This document shows positions 1-6,785 of a DNA stretch of 14,067 bases, one piece after another (the first letter of the stretch is position 1; each line of letters starts with the position of its first letter). The translations under genes were made by a program, and so were the position numbers. Source of the DNA: Actinomycetota bacterium (GTDB lineage: Bacteria > Actinomycetota > Thermoleophilia > Gaiellales > Gaiellaceae); assembly GCA_013698195.1 (NCBI GenBank), contig JACCVK010000146.1, positions 1 through 14,067 of the forward strand, read 5' to 3'. Under the pieces are notes generated by a model. The model was given only the letters and a program-made list of their open reading frames with translations, had not been told where the DNA came from and searched no databases.

Positions 1-649
1 CGTCCAGTCCGAGTGCGTCGCCCGCGATTGCCGCCTCGGGGAGATCCTCACCGGCCGCGCGGAGCGCGATTCCGCGTACGACCTCGACGAGCCCCGCGCC
101 GCCGGCATCGACGACACCCGCGTCGGCGAGCACGTCGAGCAGCTCCGGAGTGCGCGCCACCGCGTCTTCACCTCGCTCGAGGACAGCCGCGAGTAGCTCG
201 GCCGGCGCGAGCTCGCGGTGCTCCGGCTTCTCGGCTTCATCCGCCATCTCCCGGATCACGGTCAGCATCGTTCCTTCCACCGGCTGCTTGACCGCACGGT
301 ACGCGGCATTGCTCGCTCCTCGAAAGGCCCGCGCCAGCTCGTCGGTGCCCAGCTCGTCGGTCTGGGCCAGCACATCCACGAAGCCCCGCACGATCTGGGA
401 GAAGATCACGCCCGAGTTTCCGCGCGCGCCCATGAGCGCGGCGCGCGAGAGCACCTTTGCAACCGCCGCGCTTCCCTCTGCGTCCGCGTCGTCGAGCGCC
501 TCGACCATCGAGCGGAGCGTCAGCGTCAGGTTCGTGCCCGTGTCACCGTCAGGCACGGGGTAGACGTTCAGATCGTCGATCCGCTGCTTGTGGGCCTCGA
601 GGTTCTGGAGCGCGGCGCGTACGAGCGGCCGCAGCGCATCGAGCTCCAT
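1..649 (-). CDS. fakA: DAK-domain (FakA/YloV-like) kinase, N-terminal part, runs off the left edge
   Basis: Partial gene: 216 codons are present and the stop lies outside the window. The N-terminal DhaL-type domain is clear. Residues 28-41 read NVYPVPDGDTGTNL, the Mg-ATP loop with metal-binding aspartates D34 and D36, followed by GARGNSG at 74-80 and DAGGAGL at 181-187. Family members of about 540 residues (FakA/YloV) phosphorylate fatty acids bound to FakB proteins, feeding exogenous acyl chains into phospholipid synthesis; this is known of the family. It lies 58 bp after rpmB on the same strand, without a YloU/Asp23 gene between. The ATG at 649 was chosen because the following residues match the usual N-terminus; no good Shine-Dalgarno sequence is seen. 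A dihydroxyacetone kinase subunit is less likely given the YloV-like start and the rpmB neighbour. Confidence 0.88.
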   Translation of the reverse strand, partial: MELDALRPLVRAALQNLEAHKQRIDDLNVYPVPDGDTGTNLTLTLRSMVEALDDADAEGSAAVAKVLSRAALMGARGNSGVIFSQIVRGFVDVLAQTDELGTDELARAFRGASNAAYRAVKQPVEGTMLTVIREMADEAEKPEHRELAPAELLAAVLERGEDAVARTPELLDVLADAGVVDAGGAGLVEVVRGIALRAAGEDLPEAAIAGDALGLD

Positions 650-707
650 CAAGCGAGCTTAACGCCCGCGAATCGCAGCGAGCGAACGCGCACACGACGT
701 GACCGGC

Positions 708-899
708 TCAGAGGGCCTTCTGGACCTTGCCGGCCTTCAGGCAGCGCGTGCAGACGTACGCGCGCGTCGCCCGGCCCTCGAGCAGCACGCGCACGCGCTG
801 GAGGTTCGGGTTGAAGCGCCGCTTGGTGGCCACCATCGAATGGCTCCGATGATTGCCGAAGCCGGGCTTCTTCCCGCAGATGGCGCATACCTTGGACAT
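708..899 (-). CDS. rpmB: 50S ribosomal protein L28
   Basis: Complete 63-residue protein, typical L28 length. It begins MSKVCAICGKKPGFGN and has the conserved centre HSMVATKRRFNPNLQ. It is the zinc-binding (C+) form: C5/C8 and C50/C53 make two CxxC knuckles. L28 sits in the large subunit near the exit-site region and is needed for late 50S assembly. It lies 42 bp downstream of ribH on the same strand and 58 bp upstream of the DAK kinase gene. No strong Shine-Dalgarno is seen; the bases before the ATG form a GC-rich self-complementary stretch (see hairpin entry). Confidence 0.97.
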   Translation of the reverse strand: MSKVCAICGKKPGFGNHRSHSMVATKRRFNPNLQRVRVLLEGRATRAYVCTRCLKAGKVQKAL

Positions 900-904
900 G
901 GCGG

Positions 905-927
905 CCGCCCATGGTACCGAAGGGCGG
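905..927 (-). promoter_or_regulatory. Possible hairpin in the rpmB leader
   Basis: On the minus strand CCGCCC (927-922) can pair with GGGCGG (910-905) across an 11-base loop that contains the self-complementary GGTACC. The overlapping GGCGGCCGCC (900-909), directly before the rpmB ATG, is also a perfect 10-base palindrome. Folding would tie up the only G-rich bases in ribosome-binding position. This could tune L28 translation or be chance in GC-rich DNA; there is no U-tract, so it is not a convincing terminator. Confidence 0.25.
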
Positions 928-941
928 AGCGTCGTCTCGCC

Positions 942-1799
942 CTAGGAATTGGCCACGGCTGCGCGGAGCTGCGCGAACACGTCGGCCATCTCGAGCGCGG
1001 TGCGAACCGCCTCGGCGCCCTTCTCGATGCGCGCATCCGCCTGCTCCGAGCTCTCGAGCGTGAGCACGCCGAACGAGACCGGCACGCCTGTCTCGAGCGC
1101 CGCGAGCTGAAGTCCGCTCGCCGCCTCGCCGGCGACGTAGTCGAAGTGCGGCGTCTCGCCGCGGATCACACAACCGAGAGCGACGATGCAGGCGAACCTG
1201 CGCGTCTTCGCAAGCGCGGTCGCGGCGAGTGGTAGCTCGAACGCGCCTGGCACGACGACCACGGTGATCGCTTCGCGAGCGACTCCGGTCTCCTCGAGCT
1301 CGGCCAGCGCCCGCTCGAGCAGCCGCGTCGTCACGGCGGCGTTGAAGCGCGAGACGACGACGCCGACGGCGCGCCGTCCTCCCACCGCCTCGCCCTCGAG
1401 AACGGCGTAACCGTCCGGCACCTCGAGCCCGCCCTCGCCGTGCTCGGCCGGCATGACGCCCGGCATCGGCTTGTCGGCGAGCGCAGGTTCCGTGGGGACC
1501 GGCCGGGGCTCCGGCTCCGGCTCGGTGTCCGCGGGTTCGGGCACAACCTGAACCGTGCCCCAAGCTGGCTGCGCGTCGGAGTCTCCCTGGGAGTCTCCCT
1601 GGGGCTCGGCCGGGTGCTGCTCCGACGTCTCGAGCGACGAGTCGGAGTTCTCGTCAAGTGGAGCGTCGTCAAGCGGAGCGTCGTCAAGCGGAGCGTCGTC
1701 GACGACGTCGCCGTCGTCGCTCGCATCCTCCTCGCCTTCCACCCTCCGGGACCACTCCGAGAGCACGTTCTCGCTCGACTCGTCGATGTCCCGCGTCAC
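942..1799 (-). CDS. ribH: 6,7-dimethyl-8-ribityllumazine synthase with long acidic N-terminal extension
   Basis: 285 residues. The C-terminal part from about residue 127 is a lumazine synthase: SRFN (F152), GAFELP (E188), GETPHFDYV with catalytic H218, FGVLT, and R257 in EQADAR. The enzyme condenses 5-amino-6-ribitylaminouracil with dihydroxybutanone phosphate. Family proteins are about 150-160 residues, so residues 1-126 are extra: highly acidic, Pro/Ser-rich and containing three APLDD repeats. The GTG start at 1799 overlaps the ribBA stop as GTGA and has GAGGA six bases upstream, which supports translating the extension. In-frame ATGs at 1466 and 1454 would give a near-normal length but lack a clear ribosome site. 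The loop after R257 is about seven residues shorter than in E. coli or B. subtilis; K260 may replace the usual lysine. Confidence 0.93.
   Translation of the reverse strand: MTRDIDESSENVLSEWSRRVEGEEDASDDGDVVDDAPLDDAPLDDAPLDENSDSSLETSEQHPAEPQGDSQGDSDAQPAWGTVQVVPEPADTEPEPEPRPVPTEPALADKPMPGVMPAEHGEGGLEVPDGYAVLEGEAVGGRRAVGVVVSRFNAAVTTRLLERALAELEETGVAREAITVVVVPGAFELPLAATALAKTRRFACIVALGCVIRGETPHFDYVAGEAASGLQLAALETGVPVSFGVLTLESSEQADARIEKGAEAVRTALEMADVFAQLRAAVANS
1579..1602 (-). repeat. 12-bp tandem repeat x2 in ribH extension
   Basis: Two exact tandem copies of the plus-strand unit GAGTCTCCCTGG, encoding the QGDSQGDS stretch (residues 67-74) of the RibH extension. Confidence 0.85.
1650..1694 (-). 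repeat. 15-bp tandem repeat x3 in ribH extension
   Basis: Three tandem 15-bp units (plus-strand GTCGTCAAGCGGAGC). The two at 1665-1694 are identical; the copy at 1650-1664 differs at two positions. They encode APLDD repeats at residues 36-50 of RibH, ending in E50. Being a multiple of three, the array can grow or shrink without breaking the frame. Confidence 0.9.
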
Positions 1800-3085
1800 G
1801 CGTCTTCCTCTAGGTCGGGGTCGGGCTCGAGGCGAACGCCTTGGTGGTGGAGCTTCTCGCCGAGCAGATGGCCGAGCTTGTCGCGCTTCGTGTCGAGATA
1901 GCGGCGGTTCTCGTCGTTCGGCGGAACGTCGATCGGCACTTGTTCGACCACCGTCAACCCGTAGGCCTCGATGCCCTCCATCTTGCGCGGATTGTTCGTC
2001 AAGAGGCGGATGGTGGTGAGCCCGAGGTCGGCGAGGATCTGGTACCCGAAGCCGTACTCGCGCGAGTCGGCCGGGAAGCCGAGCTCGACATTCGCCTCCA
2101 CTGTGTCGAACCCGCGCTCCTGCAGCTCGTACGCGCGGAGCTTGTTGAGGAGCCCGATTCCCCTCCCCTCCTGCGCCATGTACAGGAGCACGCCGTGCTC
2201 CTCGCCGCCGATCCGAACGAGGAATTGCTCGAGCTGCTCGCCGCAGTCGCAACGCAGCGAGTGGAACACGTCGCCCGTGAGGCACTCGGAGTGGACGCGC
2301 ACGAGCACGTCTTCCTGGCCGGCCGGCTCGCCGCGCACGAGTGCGACGTGCCGCTTGCCGCTCAGGATCTCCCTGTACGCGAACGCCTGGAACTCCCCGT
2401 ACTCCGTCGGCATGCGCACGGATACGACGCGCTCGACGAGCTTCTCCGTGCGCCGCCGGTACTGGATGAGGTCGGCGACGGTGATCATCCTGACCCCGTG
2501 GCGCTCGCAGAACCCTGCGAGATCCGGCACGCGGGCCATAGTCCCGTCCTCGTTCATGATCTCGCAGACGACGCCTGCCGGGATGAGCCCGGCGAGCTGC
2601 GCGAGGTCGACGGAGGCCTCCGTCTGGCCGCCACGGTGCAGAACGCCGCCGGGACGCGCGCGGAGCGGGAAGACATGGCCGGGCTGCACGAGGTCCTCGG
2701 CCGTCGAGGCGGGATCGATCGCGACCTGGATCGTCCGCGCGCGGTCGGCGGCGGAGATGCCGGTGGACACGCCTTCGCGCGCTTCGATCGAGACGGTGAA
2801 CGCAGTGCCGAGCGGCGTCTCGTTGCGCTCCGTCATCTGGCGGAGGCCGAGCTCGTCGCAGCGCTCGTGCGTGAGGCAGAGGCAGACGAGACCACGTGCG
2901 TGGGTCGCCATGAAGTTCACGGCCTCGGGCGTCACGAACTGGGCCGCGATCGTCAGGTCGCCCTCGTTCTCACGGTCCGCGTCGTCGACGACGACGACGA
3001 ACCGCCCCGAGCGCATGTCGTCGATTGCCTCTTCGACCGTCGCGAACGGCGACGCGGTCTCGAGCGGGCTCGCATCCACAGTCAC
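1796..3085 (-). CDS. ribBA: Bifunctional DHBP synthase / GTP cyclohydrolase II
   Basis: 429 residues, normal for the fusion. Residues 13-212 are the 3,4-dihydroxy-2-butanone-4-phosphate synthase domain, with the acidic metal site DDADRENEGD (34-43) and RPGGVLHRGGQTEASVD (144-160), making the four-carbon unit from ribulose 5-phosphate. Residues 217-420 are GTP cyclohydrolase II, with zinc ligands C268, C279 and C281 and the RGIGL motif at 308-312, making the pyrimidine precursor from GTP. Both active sites look intact, so the protein supplies both substrate branches of the pathway. Start is GTG at 3085, 16 bp after ribE; a second in-frame GTG two codons on is possible. Its TGA overlaps the ribH GTG, suggesting coupled translation. 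Confidence 0.97.
   Translation of the reverse strand: MTVDASPLETASPFATVEEAIDDMRSGRFVVVVDDADRENEGDLTIAAQFVTPEAVNFMATHARGLVCLCLTHERCDELGLRQMTERNETPLGTAFTVSIEAREGVSTGISAADRARTIQVAIDPASTAEDLVQPGHVFPLRARPGGVLHRGGQTEASVDLAQLAGLIPAGVVCEIMNEDGTMARVPDLAGFCERHGVRMITVADLIQYRRRTEKLVERVVSVRMPTEYGEFQAFAYREILSGKRHVALVRGEPAGQEDVLVRVHSECLTGDVFHSLRCDCGEQLEQFLVRIGGEEHGVLLYMAQEGRGIGLLNKLRAYELQERGFDTVEANVELGFPADSREYGFGYQILADLGLTTIRLLTNNPRKMEGIEAYGLTVVEQVPIDVPPNDENRRYLDTKRDKLGHLLGEKLHHQGVRLEPDPDLEEDA
1806..1810 (-). promoter_or_regulatory. Ribosome binding site deciding the ribH start
   Basis: GAGGA on the minus strand inside the end of ribBA, six bases before the GTG at 1799. This is good spacing and favours initiation at the overlapping GTG, so that the long N-terminal extension of RibH is made. 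Confidence 0.6.
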
Positions 3086-3101
3086 GCGAAGATCGTAGCC
3101 C

Positions 3102-3665
3102 TCACTCCCCTACGTGCTTGAGAATGCGCTCGACGTACTTCGCGAGGACGTCGACCTCGACGTTGACGGCCCGGCCGGGCACGAGCGTCGCGAGCGTGGT
3201 CTCGGCCAGCGTGTGCGGGACGAGCGCGACCGCGAATGCCTCGTCCGAAAGCTCGGCAACCGTGAGCGAGACGCCGTCGAGCGTCACTGAGCCCTTCTCG
3301 GCGCAGTACCGGAGCACGTCGGGTGGAGCCTCGACAAAGACGCGCAACCCCTCTCCTTCCGCTTCGACCGACTGCACGCGGCCGACCGCGTCCACGTGTC
3401 CTTGTACGTAGTGACCGCCGAGCGGATCGCCCGCCCGGAGTGGCGGCTCGACGTTCACCTCAGCGCCGAATGGCTTCACGCGCCCTAGCGTCTCCGGGAC
3501 GACGTCGAACGTGAGCCTGCCAGCCTGGCTCGAGACGACGGTGAGGCAGATGCCGTCGATCGCAACCGAGTCGCCGGGGTCGCCTTCGACCGAGGTGTCG
3601 ACGACCAGCCGGAACCCGTCGAACGAGACGACCCGGCCGACATCGCGAACGATTCCCGTGAACAT
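3102..3665 (-). CDS. ribE: Riboflavin synthase, alpha chain
   Basis: 187 residues, slightly short of the usual 195-215. It starts MFTGIV, the family hallmark, and has two tandem lumazine-binding half-domains: residues 1-90, with GDSVAIDGICLTV, and 91-187, with GSVTLDGVSLTV. GGHYVQGHVDAVG (83-95) marks the junction. The enzyme dismutates two 6,7-dimethyl-8-ribityllumazine molecules into riboflavin and the aminouracil substrate of RibH; family members are homotrimers. The ATG at 3665 fixes the conserved N-terminus. It follows ribD by 15 bp and precedes ribBA by 16 bp. Confidence 0.97.
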   Translation of the reverse strand: MFTGIVRDVGRVVSFDGFRLVVDTSVEGDPGDSVAIDGICLTVVSSQAGRLTFDVVPETLGRVKPFGAEVNVEPPLRAGDPLGGHYVQGHVDAVGRVQSVEAEGEGLRVFVEAPPDVLRYCAEKGSVTLDGVSLTVAELSDEAFAVALVPHTLAETTLATLVPGRAVNVEVDVLAKYVERILKHVGE

Positions 3666-3680
3666 GCCTGAACCGTAGTC

Positions 3681-4646
3681 CTACGGCTCGTGGACGTAGG
3701 CGGTCAGCAGGACGTCGTCGCCCACGCGCTCAGCCTCGAGTCGCGTGAGCTCGATCGGGCCCGGCAGTTCCGCGACCATTCCCTGACCCTCGCCGGAGAG
3801 ACGCGGCGCCTGGAAGACGAGAACTTTGTCCACGAGGTCGCGCTCGAAAAAAGCTGCCGCGAGCGTCGGGCCACCCTCGAGCAGCAGCGACTGCACGCCG
3901 TCGGCTCCGAGTGCGTCGAGCTCGTCCTCGAGCGGGCCGCTCCGCAGCTCGAGCTCCGATCCTGCCGGGAGCGGGCCGCGGCCGAAAGCGATGCGCCGCG
4001 GCTGGCCGCGCGGGGTCGGGACATCGCGCGCATCGAGACGCGGGTTGTCCGAGCGGACCGTTCCCATCCCGACCGCGACCGCATCGGATGCGGCGCGGAG
4101 CTCGTGGACGAAACGCCGCGACTCCTTCCCGGAGATCCAGCGCGAGCCAGGCATCGTCGTCCTCCCGTCGAGCGTGACCGCGACCTTGTAGACGACGAAC
4201 GGGCGGCCCTTCGTGACCCACGTGCGCCACGCTTCCAGCTGCCGGCGGGCACGGAGTCCGAGCTCGCCGTCCACAAGCTCGACCTCGACGCCTGCAGCAC
4301 GCAGCTTGTCGAGCCCGCCGCCCTCGACCTTCGGATTCGGATCGAGCTGGCAAACGACGACGCGGGCGATCTGCGCCTCGAGGACGGCATCGACGCAGGG
4401 CGGCGTGGAGCCGTGGTGCGCACAGGGCTCCATCGTCACGAAGAGGGTCGCTCCACGCGACCGCTCGCCCGCCTCGTCCAGTGCGACACGCTCCGCATGC
4501 CGCCCTCGGGGACCGGCCTCGGTTGCGCCTTCCCCGACCGTGTCGCCCTCGGCTGTGACGACGAGCGCGCCCACGGTGGGCTTCGGGTATGCGCGCTCAC
4601 TCGCTTCTTCGACGAGATCCAGCGCCCGCTCCAGCCCCGCGTCCAC
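3681..4646 (-). CDS. ribD: Bifunctional pyrimidine deaminase / reductase
   Basis: 321 residues, shorter than E. coli RibD (367). Residues 1-145 form the zinc deaminase domain: H50 and E52 in HAE, with C75 and C84 in PCAHHGSTPPC. Residues 148-320 form the reductase, with VTLDGRTTM, SRWISG, VGMGTVRSDNP and LLLEGGPTL. Together they convert the GTP cyclohydrolase II product to 5-amino-6-(5-phosphoribitylamino)uracil. The usual PNPxVG near the N-terminus reads PKPTVG here (residues 21-26), an Asn-to-Lys change in a normally conserved loop. Start is GTG at 4646 with AGGA seven bases upstream. It is the first gene of the rib operon and is divergent from the kinase at 4695; the 48-bp gap leaves no space for an FMN riboswitch. 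Confidence 0.96.
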   Translation of the reverse strand: MDAGLERALDLVEEASERAYPKPTVGALVVTAEGDTVGEGATEAGPRGRHAERVALDEAGERSRGATLFVTMEPCAHHGSTPPCVDAVLEAQIARVVVCQLDPNPKVEGGGLDKLRAAGVEVELVDGELGLRARRQLEAWRTWVTKGRPFVVYKVAVTLDGRTTMPGSRWISGKESRRFVHELRAASDAVAVGMGTVRSDNPRLDARDVPTPRGQPRRIAFGRGPLPAGSELELRSGPLEDELDALGADGVQSLLLEGGPTLAAAFFERDLVDKVLVFQAPRLSGEGQGMVAELPGPIELTRLEAERVGDDVLLTAYVHEP

Positions 4647-4682
4647 GAGCTGATCCTAGGGAGGTTCCGTCCGCCGACCCCA

Positions 4683-4688
4683 TAGTCT
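4683..4688 (+). promoter_or_regulatory. Candidate -10 element of a leaderless promoter
   Basis: TAGTCT fits TANNNT and lies six bases before the GTG at 4695, the spacing of actinobacterial leaderless transcripts. No Shine-Dalgarno precedes that GTG, and no clear -35 box is visible. Confidence 0.4.
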
Positions 4689-4694
4689 CGGGCC

Positions 4695-5531
4695 GTGCGA
4701 CTCCCTCAGGCGCTCGTCAACGAGTGGCGGCACGAGCCGGACTGGCTCGCGGCCCTCCCGCGGCTCAGTGCCGAGTGTGCGGAACACTGGAACCTCGAGC
4801 TCGAGGAGCCGATTGCCACCCCGCATTCGCTCGTGGTTCCGGCGGCGGACGTCGTGCTCAAGCTAAACGCGCCCTCACATTTCGAGGCGGATCACGAGGC
4901 GGATGCCCTCGTGCGCTGGGCCGGCAACGGAGCCGTTCGACTCATCGCCCGCGACGACGGCAGGCGGGCGTTCCTCTGCGAGCGCTGTCAGCCGGGGTCG
5001 CGGTTGTGGGATGCCGCCGTGGACGCGGAGGACGTCGTCGCGGAGCTCTTGCCGCGGCTCTCGATCGAAGTCAGTCAACCTCAGCCGTTCCGGCACCTGG
5101 CGGACGAGGCAGCTCGCTGGGCCGAGGATGTGCAGCATCGCTATGACGTCGGCGATCGTCCGTTCGAGCGCGCTCTGCTCGAACTCGCGCTCGAGGTCTT
5201 CGCGAGCACGGACACGCGCGACGGCTATCTCGTAAATCAGGATCTTCACGGCGGCAACGTCCTCCGAGCAGAGCGGGAGCCCTGGCTCGTCATCGATCCG
5301 AAGCCGCTGGTAGGCGAGCGCGAGCTCGACGCGGTCGGGCTCTTGCGGAACGCGGCAAGCGAGGGCGAAGCAGCTGTGCGGCGCTGGCTCGACGTCCTCG
5401 CCGAGCTCGGCCTCGACCAGGAGCGAGCCCGCGGCTGGGGCGTCGCGCACGCGCTTGCCTGGGGCTGGAGCGACGACGACGGCTGGGCGGACGAGCACGT
5501 GCTCGCGGCCCGCACGATCGCGGCCGCGTGA
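4695..5531 (+). CDS. Aminoglycoside phosphotransferase, APH(6)/hydroxyurea kinase family
   Basis: 278 residues, close to streptomycin 6-kinases. It has a protein-kinase-like fold: ATP-binding lysine in VVLKLN (K56), catalytic loop NQDLHGGNVL (D183, N188), and metal aspartate in VIDPKPLVGE (D201) followed by the family's ELDAVGLLRN. The first catalytic-loop position is Asn where His is usual (HGDLH-type). Characterised relatives phosphorylate streptomycin or hydroxyurea, but most chromosomal members are untested, so resistance is only possible. It is the only plus-strand gene between ribD and rsmB, ends 9 bp before the rsmB stop, and is probably expressed alone. The GTG at 4695 was chosen because LPQALVNEW matches the family N-terminus. 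Confidence 0.87.
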   Translation: MRLPQALVNEWRHEPDWLAALPRLSAECAEHWNLELEEPIATPHSLVVPAADVVLKLNAPSHFEADHEADALVRWAGNGAVRLIARDDGRRAFLCERCQPGSRLWDAAVDAEDVVAELLPRLSIEVSQPQPFRHLADEAARWAEDVQHRYDVGDRPFERALLELALEVFASTDTRDGYLVNQDLHGGNVLRAEREPWLVIDPKPLVGERELDAVGLLRNAASEGEAAVRRWLDVLAELGLDQERARGWGVAHALAWGWSDDDGWADEHVLAARTIAAA

Positions 5532-5540
5532 CCAGGAGGA

Positions 5541-6785
5541 TCAACTCCGACGAAGGCGCGCGATGAAGAACCCGCTCGTCTCGTGGAGGTGCGGCAACGT
5601 CTGGAGGAACTCCGGACGCCCGGGATGGCGGAACATCGGCCACTCCTCTGCCAGCGAGTTATCCACTTCGAGCCCCGACGCGTCCACGACCGCTTCCGAC
5701 TCGTCCGCATTGATCGTGCAGACCGAGTACACGACCGTGCCGCCCGGCCGTACACGCTCGGCCGCGGCCTGGAGCAGCTCGAGCTGGAGCTCGGGCAGCG
5801 GCTCCGACCGCCAGCGGAGATCCGGCCGGGCGTTGAGCACGCCGAGCCCGGAGCACGGCGCGTCCACGAGCGCGCGATCGAAACCGGTCAGCTCGGCGGG
5901 CAGCGCGCGACCATCCGCCGTGACGACGCGGACGTTGCGGGCGCCGAGTCGACGTATTGCGTCCTCGAGCTCGCGGGAGCGCGCCTCGTTCACCTCTACG
6001 GCGACGACCTCGCCCGCGAGCATCGTCGCCTTGCCACCGGGCGCAGCACAGAGATCGAGCGTTCGCTCCCCTTCTCTCGATCCGACCGCGAGGCCCGCGA
6101 GCTGCGAGCTGCGGCTCTGCGGCCAGCTCCGGCCCTCCGCGACCGCGAGGGGTTCGATGCGATCCACGTGCCAGGCACCCGGAATCAGCTCGTCCTGACG
6201 ACCCTCGATCTCCCCGCGGACGAGCCGCACGACGCGCTCCGGCGGCTCGTTCAGGGCGCGCATGAGAGCCACTGCGTCCTCGGCTCCGAGATCGCGCCAC
6301 CACACGTCCGCAATCCAGTCCGGATACGAGTGTGCGAGCGCTGCCGTCGCAGGCGTGTCGGCCGGAAGCGCCGCGAGTAGCGAGTCGATGCCGTCGGCGA
6401 TCCTGCGGAGTACCGCGTTCGTGAACGGAACCGCGCGTTCCAGCCGAGCCGAGCGCACGAGCTCCACGGATTCGTTCACCGCGGCGTAGCGGGGCACGCC
6501 GTCGACGAACGCGAGCTGGTACGCGCCGAGCCGGAGTGCTGCGCGCACAGGCGGATCGAGCTTCCGCAGGGGGCGCCGGCCCAACTCCTCGATCGCGTAG
6601 TCGAGCGTCCGCACACGCTGCACCGCTCCGTACGCAAGACGCTGCGCGAGCGCACGGTCGCGTTCGTCGAGGCCCTTCGCCGCGGCAGGAAACGCTCGAT
6701 CCGCGTATGCGTCATCCTCGAAGACGCGGCGGACGACCTCGAACGCCGCCCGCCGGGCCGGGCTTACCGCAGCCCGCGGAGCCAT
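5541..6785 (-). CDS. rsmB: 16S rRNA (cytosine-967-C5) methyltransferase
   Basis: 414 residues (E. coli 429). Residues 8-135 are the NusB-like RNA-binding domain. Residues 220-412 are the SAM methyltransferase, with LDLCAAPGGKATMLA at 243-257, DAPCSGLGVL at 308-317 (C311), and VYSVCT at 352-357 with the presumed nucleophile C356. It methylates 16S rRNA in the small subunit. The ATG at 6785 is well supported by GGAGG at 6793-6797, seven bases upstream, lying within the end of fmt; the two genes overlap by 22 bp. It is the last gene of the def-fmt-rsmB cluster. The open frame continues upstream of 6785, but that part reads as shadow of fmt. Confidence 0.95.
   Translation of the reverse strand: MAPRAAVSPARRAAFEVVRRVFEDDAYADRAFPAAAKGLDERDRALAQRLAYGAVQRVRTLDYAIEELGRRPLRKLDPPVRAALRLGAYQLAFVDGVPRYAAVNESVELVRSARLERAVPFTNAVLRRIADGIDSLLAALPADTPATAALAHSYPDWIADVWWRDLGAEDAVALMRALNEPPERVVRLVRGEIEGRQDELIPGAWHVDRIEPLAVAEGRSWPQSRSSQLAGLAVGSREGERTLDLCAAPGGKATMLAGEVVAVEVNEARSRELEDAIRRLGARNVRVVTADGRALPAELTGFDRALVDAPCSGLGVLNARPDLRWRSEPLPELQLELLQAAAERVRPGGTVVYSVCTINADESEAVVDASGLEVDNSLAEEWPMFRHPGRPEFLQTLPHLHETSGFFIARLRRS

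Noticed and set aside
942..2285. ribH frame extended upstream to 2285 (447 codons)
   Set aside because: The part beyond 1799 lies within ribBA in another frame and reads as an Arg-rich shadow; the GTG at 1799 has a proper ribosome site.
1841..3121. Plus-strand 426-codon open frame opposite ribBA
   Set aside because: Shadow of ribBA, whose domains and catalytic residues are intact; no recognisable protein features.
3690..4685. Plus-strand 331-codon open frame opposite ribD
   Set aside because: Shadow of ribD; sequence composition is that of an antisense frame.
4647..4694. FMN riboswitch before ribD
   Set aside because: Only 48 bp separate the divergent genes, far less than the aptamer needs, and no conserved RFN blocks are seen.
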